From: Leptoclinus maculatus
Taxonomy: Eukaryota > Chordata > Actinopteri > Perciformes > Stichaeidae
DNA length: 64,000 bases
Assembly (NCBI GenBank): GCA_032191485.1
Contig: JAVDOI010000010.1
Coordinates: 7,433,318-7,497,317 of the forward strand
Direction of reading: 5' to 3'
Under the pieces are notes generated by a model. The model was not told where the DNA came from. It saw only the letters and a list, made by a program, of their open reading frames with translations, and did not search any database. Positions 37,900 through 49,740 of this stretch are shown here, piece after piece. The first letter of the stretch is position 1. The number at the start of each line of letters is the position of its first letter. The translations under genes and the position numbers were made by a program.

Positions 37900-38241
37900 C
37901 TATACATTGTGGTATATGAGACCCTTTACCATTTAAACACGTGCTTGCTGCCCACCAACCCTTCACTGTAGGTTTGCGTCCATCATTGCAGGTATAGGTC
38001 AGCGGTGTTTCATCAGAATAAGTCTCTTGCTTTGGGAGCCTGGGAGCACTGCACGACGGTGTTGCATGTTGTGTTAAAATATAATAAGCAAAATTATTCT
38101 ACAATGATATTTATTTTCAACAAATATCAATGGTTCTTTGTGAAAGTATTCAATATTCTCACCATGAAGTGCTCCAGGAAACCAAATCAGAAGACCAAAT
38201 CCAAGATATCGGATGTACATTTTTGTCAAGAATGAAATCAT
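37900..38241 (-). pseudogene. Orphan signal-peptide and SCR1 exons, unit 1
   Basis: A signal-peptide exon (38241-38163) and an SCR1 copy (about 38073-37900) similar to gene 1. The SCR1 copy has lost its acceptor (AG became AA), carries an 18-bp in-frame deletion, has lost the conserved Trp, and its donor is replaced. About 245 bp upstream of the signal exon, present in genes 1 and 2, is deleted. It lies between genes 2 and 1 and cannot be expressed as a sushi protein. Confidence 0.85.
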
Positions 38242-38499
38242 CCCACGACAAAGTAGAGCTAATATAGCCGAGTCCAGATCAGACCAGCAAATACTTTGCT
38301 TTGGTGAAATCTTTGAAGGTTTATTACATTTTGTAAACACTTCATATGTAGATTGAATAATCTCATGTAGTAGGAGTGAGTTACCTCCATCTGCTCCTGT
38401 TGGGTTTAGATTGAGACAGATAACTCTCTTATTGTTCTGACAGAACTTATTAATATTATCTTGAGATGACAAGAACATTTATAATGTTACAATCAGTCC

Positions 38500-38720
38500 T
38501 CATTTTATGAGATGTCAACTTTGTTTACTCTGTGCTAAGTGCTATTTAGCACATGTTAGCATGCTAACATGCTAAAGTAAGATGGTGAACTTGGTAAACA
38601 TTATACCTGCTGAGCATTTTATCATTATGTTTATGATGCCATTGTGAATATGTTAGCATGCTGATGTTAGCATGTAGCTCAAAGCTCTCTGTGTGTTAAT
38701 GCTAATGTCAGAGACATGGC
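38500..38720. repeat. Dispersed repeat with TTAGCATGCTAAC palindromes
   Basis: Contains ttagcacatgttagcatgct, gaacttggtaaacattatac and gctgatgttagcatgtagct, a well-known fish repeat. Copies at about 43620-43830 and 58340-58560 are part of the duplicated spacer and not independent insertions. Confidence 0.7.
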
Positions 38721-39346
38721 TGTAGACTCCTCTTGTTTATCTTGTTTATCTATCCATATATGTGTTTCCATATCAGCAGGTCATGATTAAATTGAATCGG
38801 TAAACTTATGATTCTGTCAATGAACAATCATGAATTGTGCTTCTAAATCATTGTTGGTTAGGCAGCCACAGATCTACCTGTAGCATTTCAAAGATATATG
38901 GCAGACAAGCTATGAATGTGTTTGAATAGTTGTGTTTTCTGTTTTGAAAATGTATTTAGTTATGAAACCACCATGAAGCATTGAAACAGACAATGGACAT
39001 AGTAGTCTGTCGGTCCATGTGTCTGCATATATCAATACAAGAAGAGCTAATACGTACTGATATATCCAATGGGTCAAGTAAATAATGCAAAGATCTCCGT
39101 TAAGATTTCTATAGTGAACATTTTATTCAGACTACTGTAGACCAAAGAAATGAAATGTGTATCCAAAGTATAGGTCTGGTTGTTAGTGCATTAAGAGTTA
39201 CAATCATAAAGATACAAGAGAATGTAAAAGGTTTAAAGAAGTCAAATACTAATGGGACTGATGACATGTTTTTGGGCGTGGTTGTTTTCTGGTGGAGACT
39301 ATTTCAGGGAAGGTAGTCGGTCCAGCAATGATTCCTCTGCTGTGCT

Positions 39347-42300
39347 TTACGGGCAACGTCGCTGGTTACAACACAGACAATGAGCAATAATGAAACAAGT
39401 TAATTAATTCACACAAAACTGCTATGTATAATACATGTTAATATAGAGTGCTCCAATATTAAACACACAAAACACTTACATAATTATGGTAATACTGCTC
39501 ACAACCTAAAAACAAAACAAAACAGCAGTGAATATTCCAGTTGTTACTCAAAGAAACTTTGTTTTTGAAGTCTGATTCACTAAAGACATTCTTGCCATTT
39601 TCCTCTCCCAGTCTGTTCATTCACTTGTTTTCTAACTCTCCTGTCATTTCAGACCCTGCCACTCCTTCAGGAAACAGGGTATTATTTCAGAGTGAAAGAT
39701 CTTTCTTGTTGAAGCTATAATAACTTCATCAGGTGTGCTTGTGAGTATTTTCATTACCAGGATGGCGTTTGTTGGATTGACTCAAAATAAACTACAGTGC
39801 CCATGTTCAATCTAATGAAGTAACATGTTCCCCAATGCAAGAGTGTGGCTCACTGACGTGTTTTTAATAGACTTTGGACAACAATTGAGCTCTATGGCAC
39901 AGAAAAATAAGAGGAATAAGGCTTTAGCTACACAGGCAAACACTTTTTTTTTCTTCTTGGAACAAAAGTGATTTATGTATTGTGATGTAGTTAATATTCA
40001 AATGCTGCATGTTATCTGGCAAATAAACTGCTGAAATTAAGAGCATTGTGGCAAATTAAACTGTAAAGAGCATACTTGTATACTTACACTGGGTATGAAC
40101 CGTTTCTCCATTGATGCAATTAACACGGCTGGAGTAATTCTTCCAATTACATGGAATGAACTTCTCCTCTCCTTCCTTCATATATACAACTCCAGATAGT
40201 TTTAAATTATTATTCTTCCACACCGGATCAGCAGGATCCAGGATACAGAACGTTGCTACAAAAAATTAACAGAAAAAAACTTAAAACTGTAATCTTTTGG
40301 GATACATGGTTGATAGACTTGGTTAATAGCAAATGTTGGTATTGCCTTGTTTATACCTTTGCAGATGGGTAGTTGTGACCAGCTGCCATTGTTGTAACAC
40401 TTCACGATGTCTGATCCGACTTGTGTGTAATAGGCGTTACATTGGTATTTCAAAAGCTCATCATTCTGCTCCACAACATCCCCGTCTGGAACATGTGGGT
40501 ATGCTCCACAGTGTTCGACTGCAATTTAATAAAGAGGTTATTTAACATTGCTATAATATCTTAATGAAATACTGATCACAACAGCACAACTTATTGTAAT
40601 ACAATGATTTATTTGAATGAATGAATGACTTCATTTTGTTTAACTAAAACCTTGCCGACTAGCTTTTTTAACTGACTTAATTCTTGTTTTTTCCTATGTG
40701 TAGTTCCCCTGCACCGTGGTGTTTGTCACTACATGATGTCACCAGCTGCACCCCAACCAAACATCAGTGCAGTGATGAAGACATGATCCCTGACTGGCTT
40801 CCCACCAACAAACACTAATCGTTATATACCAATTATAGTTGTTGCTTAAGCCAGATACCAGACAGATTCATTTTGAATAGTCAGTAGCGATACATTCAGG
40901 TTTTATTACATGAACTGGTCAGCAAGGTTTGCAGAAGTTACACCAAGTGAATACATAAACCAAGTTTGATAAATGTGATTTAAAAAGAGCATTGAATCCA
41001 AATTATTTACCCTTTGTGTATAAAGGTCTACCGTCTCTCTCATTCCAGCCAGAGGTGGTAGACGTTCCTGATAAAAGGTAAGACACACCAGTTATTATCA
41101 CTCTGGGATGTTCTTTAGCATCCTTTTCTTTCTGATTCAGAGTACCGGCCAAAAACAGCTGTTGTTTTATTGAGCACTACAGACTGTGAGCCTGGCATGG
41201 TCTCAAAGCTTACTATAGCAAAACATTCTCGGACAAGAAACAGTGGCTAGATGTTAAAATATCCTTATTTTCGAACAGTATGATTCACTTTTACAAGAGT
41301 AAAGGATTTACGGATGAGGAATAACCCATGAGTATGGAAAACACTTTCTAATGCAAGTTTGGCGGTAGTTGCTGGAGTTTAAACTTTTCCAAACCGAAGT
41401 ATCAGGACAGAACAGATATCGCTATTCACAACTTTGATGGGATAGCATTTCAAATCCCATGAAGTGGATGTTCAAGTCCTGAACAAGTATTTTTCTAATG
41501 TAACCTCACAAAATTATATATTATTAATGACACCCCCCCCGCCCCCAATTATTTAGATATTGAGTATCAGTCTTACTACATTCCTATGCACATTATTTCA
41601 GCATGTGGAGAAGGCCTGCTTTGAGATCAGATAATTATCTATTTTGCATTCAAGAAAAAGTATTTTTAGCACTTCATATCTCAGCTTATTGCCCACTTAC
41701 TGCACACTGGGCCTTCAGTCCAGTTTCCAGTGATGCAATAGACAGATTTCTTGTTGTCTCCTCCCTCAGTGTATTCATCTTCACATTCATACTGCACTTC
41801 TCTATCTGCAGCAAAGACGTCCTGGTATCCCTGAAGAATGATGACGGCATGGGGGACTTGAGGGGGCTCTCCACAGGCATGGATATTTTCTGAAAAAAAA
41901 AGAAGAGGCAAAGGATGAGTGATTACTTGGATTGGTGGAGCTGGTGAGAATTCAAACGTAATAATTAATTGTATTGGTTTTACAGCTTGTTGGTGTAAAA
42001 TATCTGACACTTACTCTCACAGACCGGCACAGAGGACCATTTTCCATTGATACATGTGGTTGTGACATTATGGTCTTTGGCGTCATATCCTTCATTACAT
42101 GTTATCCTGATTTTGTGTCCATCATGATACCAACCACGTTGGTGTACTCTGTATTTTGCGTTGGGTATATCTGGTGCAATGCAGGCTTTTTCATCTGAGG
42201 GATAAAAGAAACAAACATGTTACCACGGTGGCTGTCTTTAACATCTTTTCCTTTTGATTTATTATCAACATATATCTTAAAAAATTCACAAAAGCAAAGC

Positions 42301-43119
42301 AGGCAGTACGCAGAATGTACACGCTAAACAAAGAGTCAGATACAACAGGTTAGACAAAGAAACAGGCTACACTACACTAGGCTACTACTAAAAACGCTGG
42401 AGAGCTAGTTTAGTGCAGGAACTAAGACAGTCTGGCAAATGAGTGGTGAGCAGCTGGGGTATAAATACTGGGAAGTCTGAACTAATGACACACAGGTGAG
42501 GAACAAAACAGGCAGAAAAATAGACAAAGGCAGGGGGAAAAAAGCACATTAAGAAGCATCAGTAAGTGAATACAAAATTAAAACAGGAAGTGAAATTAAC
42601 AACAGTTCATACGAGTCGTCTCATGAAGTATTTATACATTGTATGAATATAAAAAAGTTTTCCAAGGAGTGTTGAAAAAGACATAAAACATTAAAGGTGA
42701 CATACAGTTTATGGTGAAAAACAAGTCTGAAGGCTTTCTGCGTCTCAAACACTTACCTATACATTGTGGTTCTGGAGACCATGTGCCATTTAAACACGTG
42801 CTTGCTGCCCACCAACCCTTCACTGTAGGTTTGCGTCCATCATTGCAGGTATAGGTCAGCGGTGTTTTATCAGAATAAGTCTCTTGCTTTGGAGAAAAGA
42901 AACCACCATTCAGCCTGGGAGCACTGCACGACGGTGTTGCATGTTGTGCTAAAATACAATAATAAGCAAAATGATTCTACAGTGATGTTTATTTTCAACA
43001 AATATCAATCGTTCTTTGTGAAAGTATTCAATATTCTCACCATGAAGTGCTCCAGGAAACCAAATCAGAAGACCAAATCCAAGATATCGGATGTACATTT
43101 TTGTCAAGAATGAAATCAT
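39347..43119 (-). CDS. Complement factor H-like gene 2 (5 SCR; head alpha, tail B)
   Basis: Exons: signal peptide 43119-43041, SCR1 42948-42757, SCR2 42194-42015, SCR3 41889-41701, linker 41067-41011, SCR4 40518-40357, SCR5 40255-40088, small exon 39505-39480, terminal exon 39361-39347; 1,068 bp, 355 residues. The first half is nearly identical to gene 1. SCR4 differs (CGAYPHVPDGDVVEQNDE...GSWSQLPIC), as does SCR5 (FCILDPADPVWKNNN...VNCINGETVHTQ). The protein would end CCEQYYHNYRRCP; if the last donor is not used, the frame stops a few codons later in the intron. The two last small exons are the least certain part. Predicted role: secreted complement regulator or decoy, inferred from family only. 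Confidence 0.8.
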
Positions 43120-43144
43120 CCCACGACAAAGTAGAGCTAATATA

Positions 43145-44480
43145 GCCGAGTCCAGATCAGACCAGTTAATTATTGTTGGGGGCATGTGCTGTTGCTCTGG
43201 AGCCAAAAGTAAAATAGGGCAAAAGGCAGAAATGCTTCATGCACACGTGTAAAGAAAAGAAGAAAAATGAACTAAATTATTTATTCATCCAGTTCTTCAC
43301 AACAGAATATCTAAAAATACATATCTAATGTTACATGATTCAATCAGATCATTTCTAAAATTAGAGAGCTGTTTAGAGCAAATACTTTGCTTTGGTGAAA
43401 TCTTTGAAGGTTTATTACATTTTGTATGCACTTCATATGTAGATTGAATAATCTCATGTAGTAGGAGTGAGTTACCTCCATCTGCTCCTGTTGGGTTTAG
43501 ATTGAGACAGATAACTCTCTTATTGTTCTGACAGAACTTATTAATATTATCTTGAGATAACAAGAACATTTGATCATGTTACAATCAGTCCTCATTTTAT
43601 GAGAAGTCAACTTTGTTTACTCTGTGCTAAGTGCTATTTAGCACATGTTAGCATGCTAACATGCTAAACTAAGATGGTGAACTTGGTAAACATTATACCT
43701 GCTGAGCATTTTATCATTATGTTTATGATGCCATTGTGAATATGTTAGCATGCTGATGTTAGCATGTAGCTCAAAGCTCTCTGTGTGTTAATGCTAATGT
43801 CAGAGACATGGCTGTAGACTCCTTTTGTTTATCTTGTTTATCTATCCATATATGTGTTTCCATATCAGCAGGTCATGATTAAATTGAATCGGTAAACTTA
43901 TGATTCTGTCAATGAACAATCATGAATTGTGCTTCTAAATCATTGTTGGTTAGGCAGCCACAGATCTACCTGTAGCATTTCAAAGATATATGGCAGACAA
44001 GCTATGAATGTGTTTGAATAGTTGTGTTTTCTGTTGAAAATGTATTTAGTTATGAAACCACCATGAAGCATTGAAACAGACAATGGACATAGTAGTCTGT
44101 CGGTCCATGTGTCTGCATATATCAATACAAGAAGAGCTAATACGTACTGATATATCCAATGGGTCAAGTAAATAATGCAAAGATCTCCATTAAGATTTCT
44201 ACAGTTAACATTTCATTCAGACTACTGTAGACCAAATAAACTTAATTTGTATCCAAAGTATAGGTCCAAAGAAGTAAAATACTAATGGGACTGATGACAT
44301 GTTTTTGGGCGTGGTTGTTTTCTGGTGGAGACTATTTCAGGGAAGGTAGTCGGTCCAGCAGTGATTCCTCTGCTGTGCTTTACGGGCAAAGTCCCTGGTT
44401 ACAACACAGACAATAAGCAATAATGAAAAAAGTTGATTAATTCACGCAAAACCACTATGTATAATAAATGTTAATATAGA
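43145..44480. repeat. Copy of the inter-gene spacer
   Basis: Aligns with 38245-39480 and 58070-59310, including the palindromic repeat and the region around the terminal exons (gggcgtggttgttttctggt). It shows that the cluster grew by duplication of whole gene-plus-spacer units. Confidence 0.75.
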
Positions 44481-45150
44481 GTGCTCCAATATTAAACACA
44501 CAAAACACTTACATGACTTGTGTGTAATAGGCGTTACATTGGTATTTCGAAAACACTGGACTCTTCTCACAACATCCCCGTTTGGAACATGTGGGTATGC
44601 TCCACAGTCTTCGACTGAAATTTAATAAAGAGGTTATTTAACATCGTTATAATATCTTAATGAAATACTGATCACAACAGCACAACTTAATGTAATACAA
44701 TGATTTATTTGAATGAATGAATGACTTCATTTTGTTTAACTAAAACCTTTCCGACTAGCTTTTTAAATTGACTTAATTCTTGTTTTTTCCTATGTGTAGT
44801 TCCCCTGCACCGTGGTGTTTGTCACTACATGATGTCACCAGCTGCACCCCAACCAAACATCAGTGCAGTGATGAAGACATGATCCCTGACTGGCTTCCCA
44901 CCAACAAACACTAATCGTTATATACCAATTATAGTTGTTGCTCAAGCCAGATACCAGACAGATTCATTTTGAATGGTCAGTAGCGATACATTCAATATAT
45001 ATTTATTACAGTAACTGGACAACAAGGTTCGCAAAAGTTACACCAAGTGAATACATAAAACGAGTTAGATAAATGTTATTTAAAAAGCAATGAATGAATC
45101 CAAATTATTTACCCTCTGTGTATAGAGGTTTGTCTCTCATTCCAGTCATT
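44385..45150 (-). pseudogene. Remnant of a factor H-like gene (tail B)
   Basis: A broken SCR4 starts at 44614 (CGAYPHVPNGDVV) and shifts frame about 15 codons in. It is then truncated and fused directly to the small-exon donor region near 44515, with SCR5 missing. A degenerate linker exon is seen near 45115-45145. SCR1-3 and the signal exon are absent. The position, directly upstream of gene 2, matches where the tail of another tandem gene would lie. Confidence 0.8.
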
Positions 45151-45159
45151 CTGATTAGA

Positions 45160-46530
45160 AAGTTAACATTGTTAACATCCTGACCAAGGATGAAACTGTA
45201 TGGTGCACTGAGGTTTTAGTTTCAACTCTAATATTGTATATGTTATACATGTAACATTCCAGTAAAATGTTGCAGCATTCGGCAGTGTTTCTTTCATGTT
45301 TGTTTACACAGATTTGCACCCACGAGAGTGATTGATTTGTTTAGAGTCCAGATTTCAAAATGATTTCCCGGACGGCTGTGATCAGAGTTCAGTGTTATGA
45401 AATACCAAAAAAAACAAGTCAGGCCAAAGCTCTGCAGTAAAAGAGGTTAAGTTCTGTCAAAAAAACAACATTGGATTATTAAACAAAAACAGATGAGGAA
45501 CCATAATCAATATTATGTATTAACATAACTTCTATTGATATTGATGAATATGATGTGAACAGCTCCATGTCAGTGTGTGATTGCCATCTGCTGGATCTCT
45601 TCGTGTGCTCTGCATCGCTTCGTCCAGTCGAAATCACACTGAACATGTCAGAGCAGCGTGACGTCTGCTACAACTCTCGAGGCTTTCTATCAGAGGGGAG
45701 ACAAGGACATGCAATGTCTTAGGAAACACTTGCATAAATAAGAATATTACATGTATTTTTCCAAATTGAGATATATATAAAATGTCAAATTGTTTTACAT
45801 TTGTTGTAATTGGTTTGTATTTATTTGTGGGTTGAACAATGCATCTGTGAACAAAATTACAAAAAAATGATTACACGTTTGTAGGTCATGAAACACATTT
45901 GTTTTAGAAACCTAAAATATGCTGCTTTTTTAAATTATTTACACTGTTAAAAAAAGATAGACTAAAAAGTATTCTGAATAGTCTTAGTTATATTTTGTTA
46001 TCTTATGTGTCCTTTAAAAATAACTGAAGTGCAATACACCAGGTAGGTATGATTTTTGTCAAGACATTTTCGAAAGGCAAAGAAAAGTGTGCATTTCTAA
46101 ACATCTATATTTCTAGCACTATATTGCCTCTAAAAGGTTTAAGGTCACCTATTGTATTGATGTTTTTCCTTCTTTTCCTTCAATAATTACTATTTTAACA
46201 GTGACGAAAATATTAAAATTCTGACACCAAATGTGTAACTTACATTTTAAATAGTTTTTGCCTCAAAAGAATAATAATTAAACAAGAAAATTGAGCTCTC
46301 TGCAATTCTATCTTTGTGAGGGACAGTCTTTAACTTGAGAGCAGCTATCGCTTCATAGAAACACATGTGAGCACGATTCCCGATCAGGCCGCACGTTTTG
46401 ATTTATTTTTTGCGCAGGTGTTGGCAACGCTGTGAGAGGAGAAGTGCGTAAAACTTTTGTACGTAAGAAGGAGAATGAGAAGAAGAAGGCAGCAGGATTA
46501 GAGTCAGTGTGCTGTGCACGAGGCTTTACA
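45160..46530. other. Non-coding stretch, left side related to 55400-55620
   Basis: About 45540-45650 (gccatctgctggatct, gtgctctgcatcgcttcgtc) resembles 55560-55610 upstream of gene 4, consistent with an old duplicated 5' flank. No exon seen. The remainder is AT-rich. Confidence 0.4.
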
Positions 46531-46531
46531 G

Positions 46532-46680
46532 CAGGGGTATTCAATTAAAGTTCAACGAGGTCCAGTTAGAGAGAATTTCCTCATGCAAAGGTCCGGAACA
46601 TCACAATAATGTCTAACTTGCGCTGTGATTTAGTCCCATATATATTGATGATTTGAATTAGCCAACAGTTGTATTAACGT
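46532..46680. mobile_element. hAT end fragment
   Basis: Starts caggggtattcaattaaagt and continues with aggtccagtt... gcaaaggtccggaacatcac, similar to the reverse complement of the right end of the two hAT copies. No matching second end or target duplication was found, so it is a remnant; it may extend to about 47100. Confidence 0.65.
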
Positions 46681-47130
46681 CTGTATCAACAACTGACTGT
46701 CAGATTTCAAATTGAACTGGATGAATTATAAATAATACATACTCTAATAATAAATAAATGATCTTCTCTTGCTTCAAGTAATATAAGGGCTGGATTAAAG
46801 AATAAATTACATAACGGAAAGCTTTTGAAAAATGTGCATCTTAAAATAAAGTACTTCATTTTCGAAAAAATGATTTCACTGAATTGCCTTGCAGCTTACA
46901 TTTCAGTTCATTCAGGTGTGAAGTGATATCAACCAAAAAAACACATATTCTGGTCATCTTCTAATAAGATCAATTTGTGTGCAGGGACTTTGTCTGTGGT
47001 TATTGAAACCACTTGTTTCAGCTCTATTCTGTCTCTGTTAACGTCATTGTTGGGAAGTGACTTAACGTGTTAGGATTCTGATCATATTGGGCTCTTAGAT
47101 TGTTTATTATCTGTGACTTAATTTCAGATT

Positions 47131-47374
47131 CCCTCTCCTCACAAACTCACAGCGTTGTGAGCATGCAGGCTCAAGGACAGCAGCAGAACTCTACCAGGCG
47201 GCTACAGACCTGGCGTTCTTAGAAAAGTACACCCTCAGCCCGCCCAACATTGTCCACCCTGTGAGGCCCGATCAGATGCTGGACCCCCGAGAGCAGTCCT
47301 ACCTGGGCACGCTGTTGGGACTGCATTCAGCTTCCTCTGTGCAGAACATCTCTAACTCTGATCTCACACACTGA
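47131..47374 (+). pseudogene. Duplicated tail of zbtb41
   Basis: Copy of the last about 250 bp of the zbtb41 coding region (32030-32284), followed by its 3' UTR. A 4-bp deletion near 47195 shifts the frame and further small deletions follow. No zinc finger is present. It is the left edge of a larger segmental duplication. Confidence 0.93.
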
Positions 47375-49740
47375 CGCTGCTCAGCAAAACCTGGGAAGGC
47401 ACCGTCCAGCAAAGTGATTCAAAAATAAGAACAGAAGCTACAATATTCACCACTAAAATATACTCACACTTCAATACAGAGGACAATTGTGCAAAATGAT
47501 TACATTTAAGACAAGCATGGGATAACCTCTTTGATGTTCAGCCTGATCTCAGGAAATTCACACCTCACTGTCACCAAAATAAATATATTCATGTGGCATG
47601 TAGAAAAAGAAGAAAACTGGGTGGATTTAAAAAGGTGTCTTTCTGTTGTAATTGAAGTAAAACGATGACAAATATCACCGTAACTCTATAAAATGGAAGA
47701 AACAGGGGTGGGAACATTTTTGTACCAAAAATATGAGACGAAAACAAAAATCTGAAACGTTATGAATGTCAAGGCTGCCTCTTTCTTCAGTGTATACAAC
47801 TCAAAATTCTGTTTTACGATAGCTGATGTTTGATTATCTCTGGTTCAAAGTGAGCTATGGGTCAGTTGATTGGCGGAAAAGTAATTGATGTCAATTTGGA
47901 TAAATCATTGGAGTAATTTATCCAGTAAAAATAGCAATGTATTATGTAACTTCTTGATTTTGTTTCTAGTAACTTATGATAAACCGTCTGTATTTTTAAT
48001 AAATGAATTTGGTTCACCAAATAAATGAATAAATATCCATAGATAATACAAAATATTCGCTAGTTGCAGCCTTGTAATGCTGATTAAACTTTAACTGTGG
48101 CCTTAACATGTATTGTAATTTAGGTTCTGTCTGTACAACATGTCACTCAAAGGTTTTGGGTTTGTAATTGTGCGATGCAAGGAAATGTTTTACACACATG
48201 CAGTGTACAATGATCAGAGGTCGATGTACTTATGTATGTGTGCAAGAACTTTATTTTAAATACAGAAGTTAAATCCGTGAAATTTTGATTTAAAAAATGA
48301 AATGACTTGTTAATTGAAGTGGAACAAGATGGATTTGTTCACAATGAATTGTTTGATAGTTGAATTCCAAACAGTTAATCTTCACATTCTTAAAGAGTGG
48401 CAACGCTCCTCTCAAACTTTCAAATCCTCTCATGATCAATAAAATCTGATTTGAAAATATTGATATTTGTGAGTCCTTAGGCCTGTGACAGACTGGCAGG
48501 ATGTACCCCACCGAGAAGAGTCTCGTGACCCTGAACAGGAGAAAGTGGATATGGATGAAAGTTGGATGAATTTGAAGTGATTTAGACTCAAAAACTTTAC
48601 ACGATCTAGAAAGAGTAGTGTTGAAATTCAAGACTTTATTGAGACCTTGTTTTTGCAGCTTTAAGCATGCAAAGAAATTGCTCCTACATTATGTGGCCAT
48701 TCACAGATCAATATGAAATGATAACACATTTCTCTCTCGAACGTTTCCATTCTGTTTTCAGCAAATCCAGAGGTAGCAGAATCTTCCCCTTGATGATACA
48801 GCCTTAACAAGTATTCTGGTGAAAAGATTTTACAAACAAAAACAATATTGTAAAATATATAAATGCATAATCATGAATGAATAAACAGTAGTAGTGCTTA
48901 ATGCGAGACAATATCAGCGTAAACACAGCGTTACTGAACACTCACCAAGTTTCGTTCCCACTCGGCACAACCTGCAAACAATCACACAGTGAATGTGGAG
49001 CAGCTCATTGACTCTCATTGGGAGGTGAAGTCTCTCTGATATGTGTATTGTTAACATATCAATATCGATTATCGTCAACACCAGTTTATTGTGACACCCC
49101 TGAGTACAATCATGGACGCATCCATGAGTACAATGAGAAATCAGTGAAGTACTGTAAAGGAATAATCTTAAAGTGATACTTACATTTGGAAAAGGAAATG
49201 TTTCCATTTCTGCACAGGCCCACAGAATAGTGATCGTTAAACTGGTGAGACTTTTTCACACATTCCAATTTCACCGTCTCACCATCTCCTATGTATTTAA
49301 CTCCATCATCTATGAATTCATGATATCGATCAGTGTCCACTGAACAGAACAAGGTGGCTGCACAAAAGAAACAACAAAAAATGGTTAAATGTTTTCCTCC
49401 AGTCAACTTCTTTGACAGACCTTTAGAGGTGATTTCATTTTAAATACTTTTTACCTTTGCAGGTGGGTACTTTTGACCAGGTGCCATCGCTGTAACACTT
49501 CACTGTCTCTGGACCCACTAGTTTGTAAAAACTAGCGCATTGGTACCGCACAAACATTTCACTCTTTTCCACAAAATCGCCATTTGGAACTACGGGGTGT
49601 GTTCCACAATTTTTGACTGAAATAGAAATAATTAAAGTTAATGGAGGTTTCTGGAAACAAATATATTTTAAGCTGTCAAAGCAAACTTATTTTTAAAATT
49701 CCATCACACATCATGATTTCCCCAACGTTTCACTGAGTAA
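47131..49740. repeat. Segmental duplication of 32030-34335
   Basis: High identity from the zbtb41 tail through its 3' UTR into SCR5 and SCR4 of the factor H-like gene. The copy has an insertion of about 350 bp at 47470-47815 and a deletion of about 70 bp near 47867. The right edge is in the intron past SCR4. Confidence 0.9.

Noticed and set aside
38540..38590. TTAGCATGCTAAC palindromes as a regulatory site
   Set aside because: They belong to a dispersed fish repeat and occur three times here only because the spacer was duplicated.
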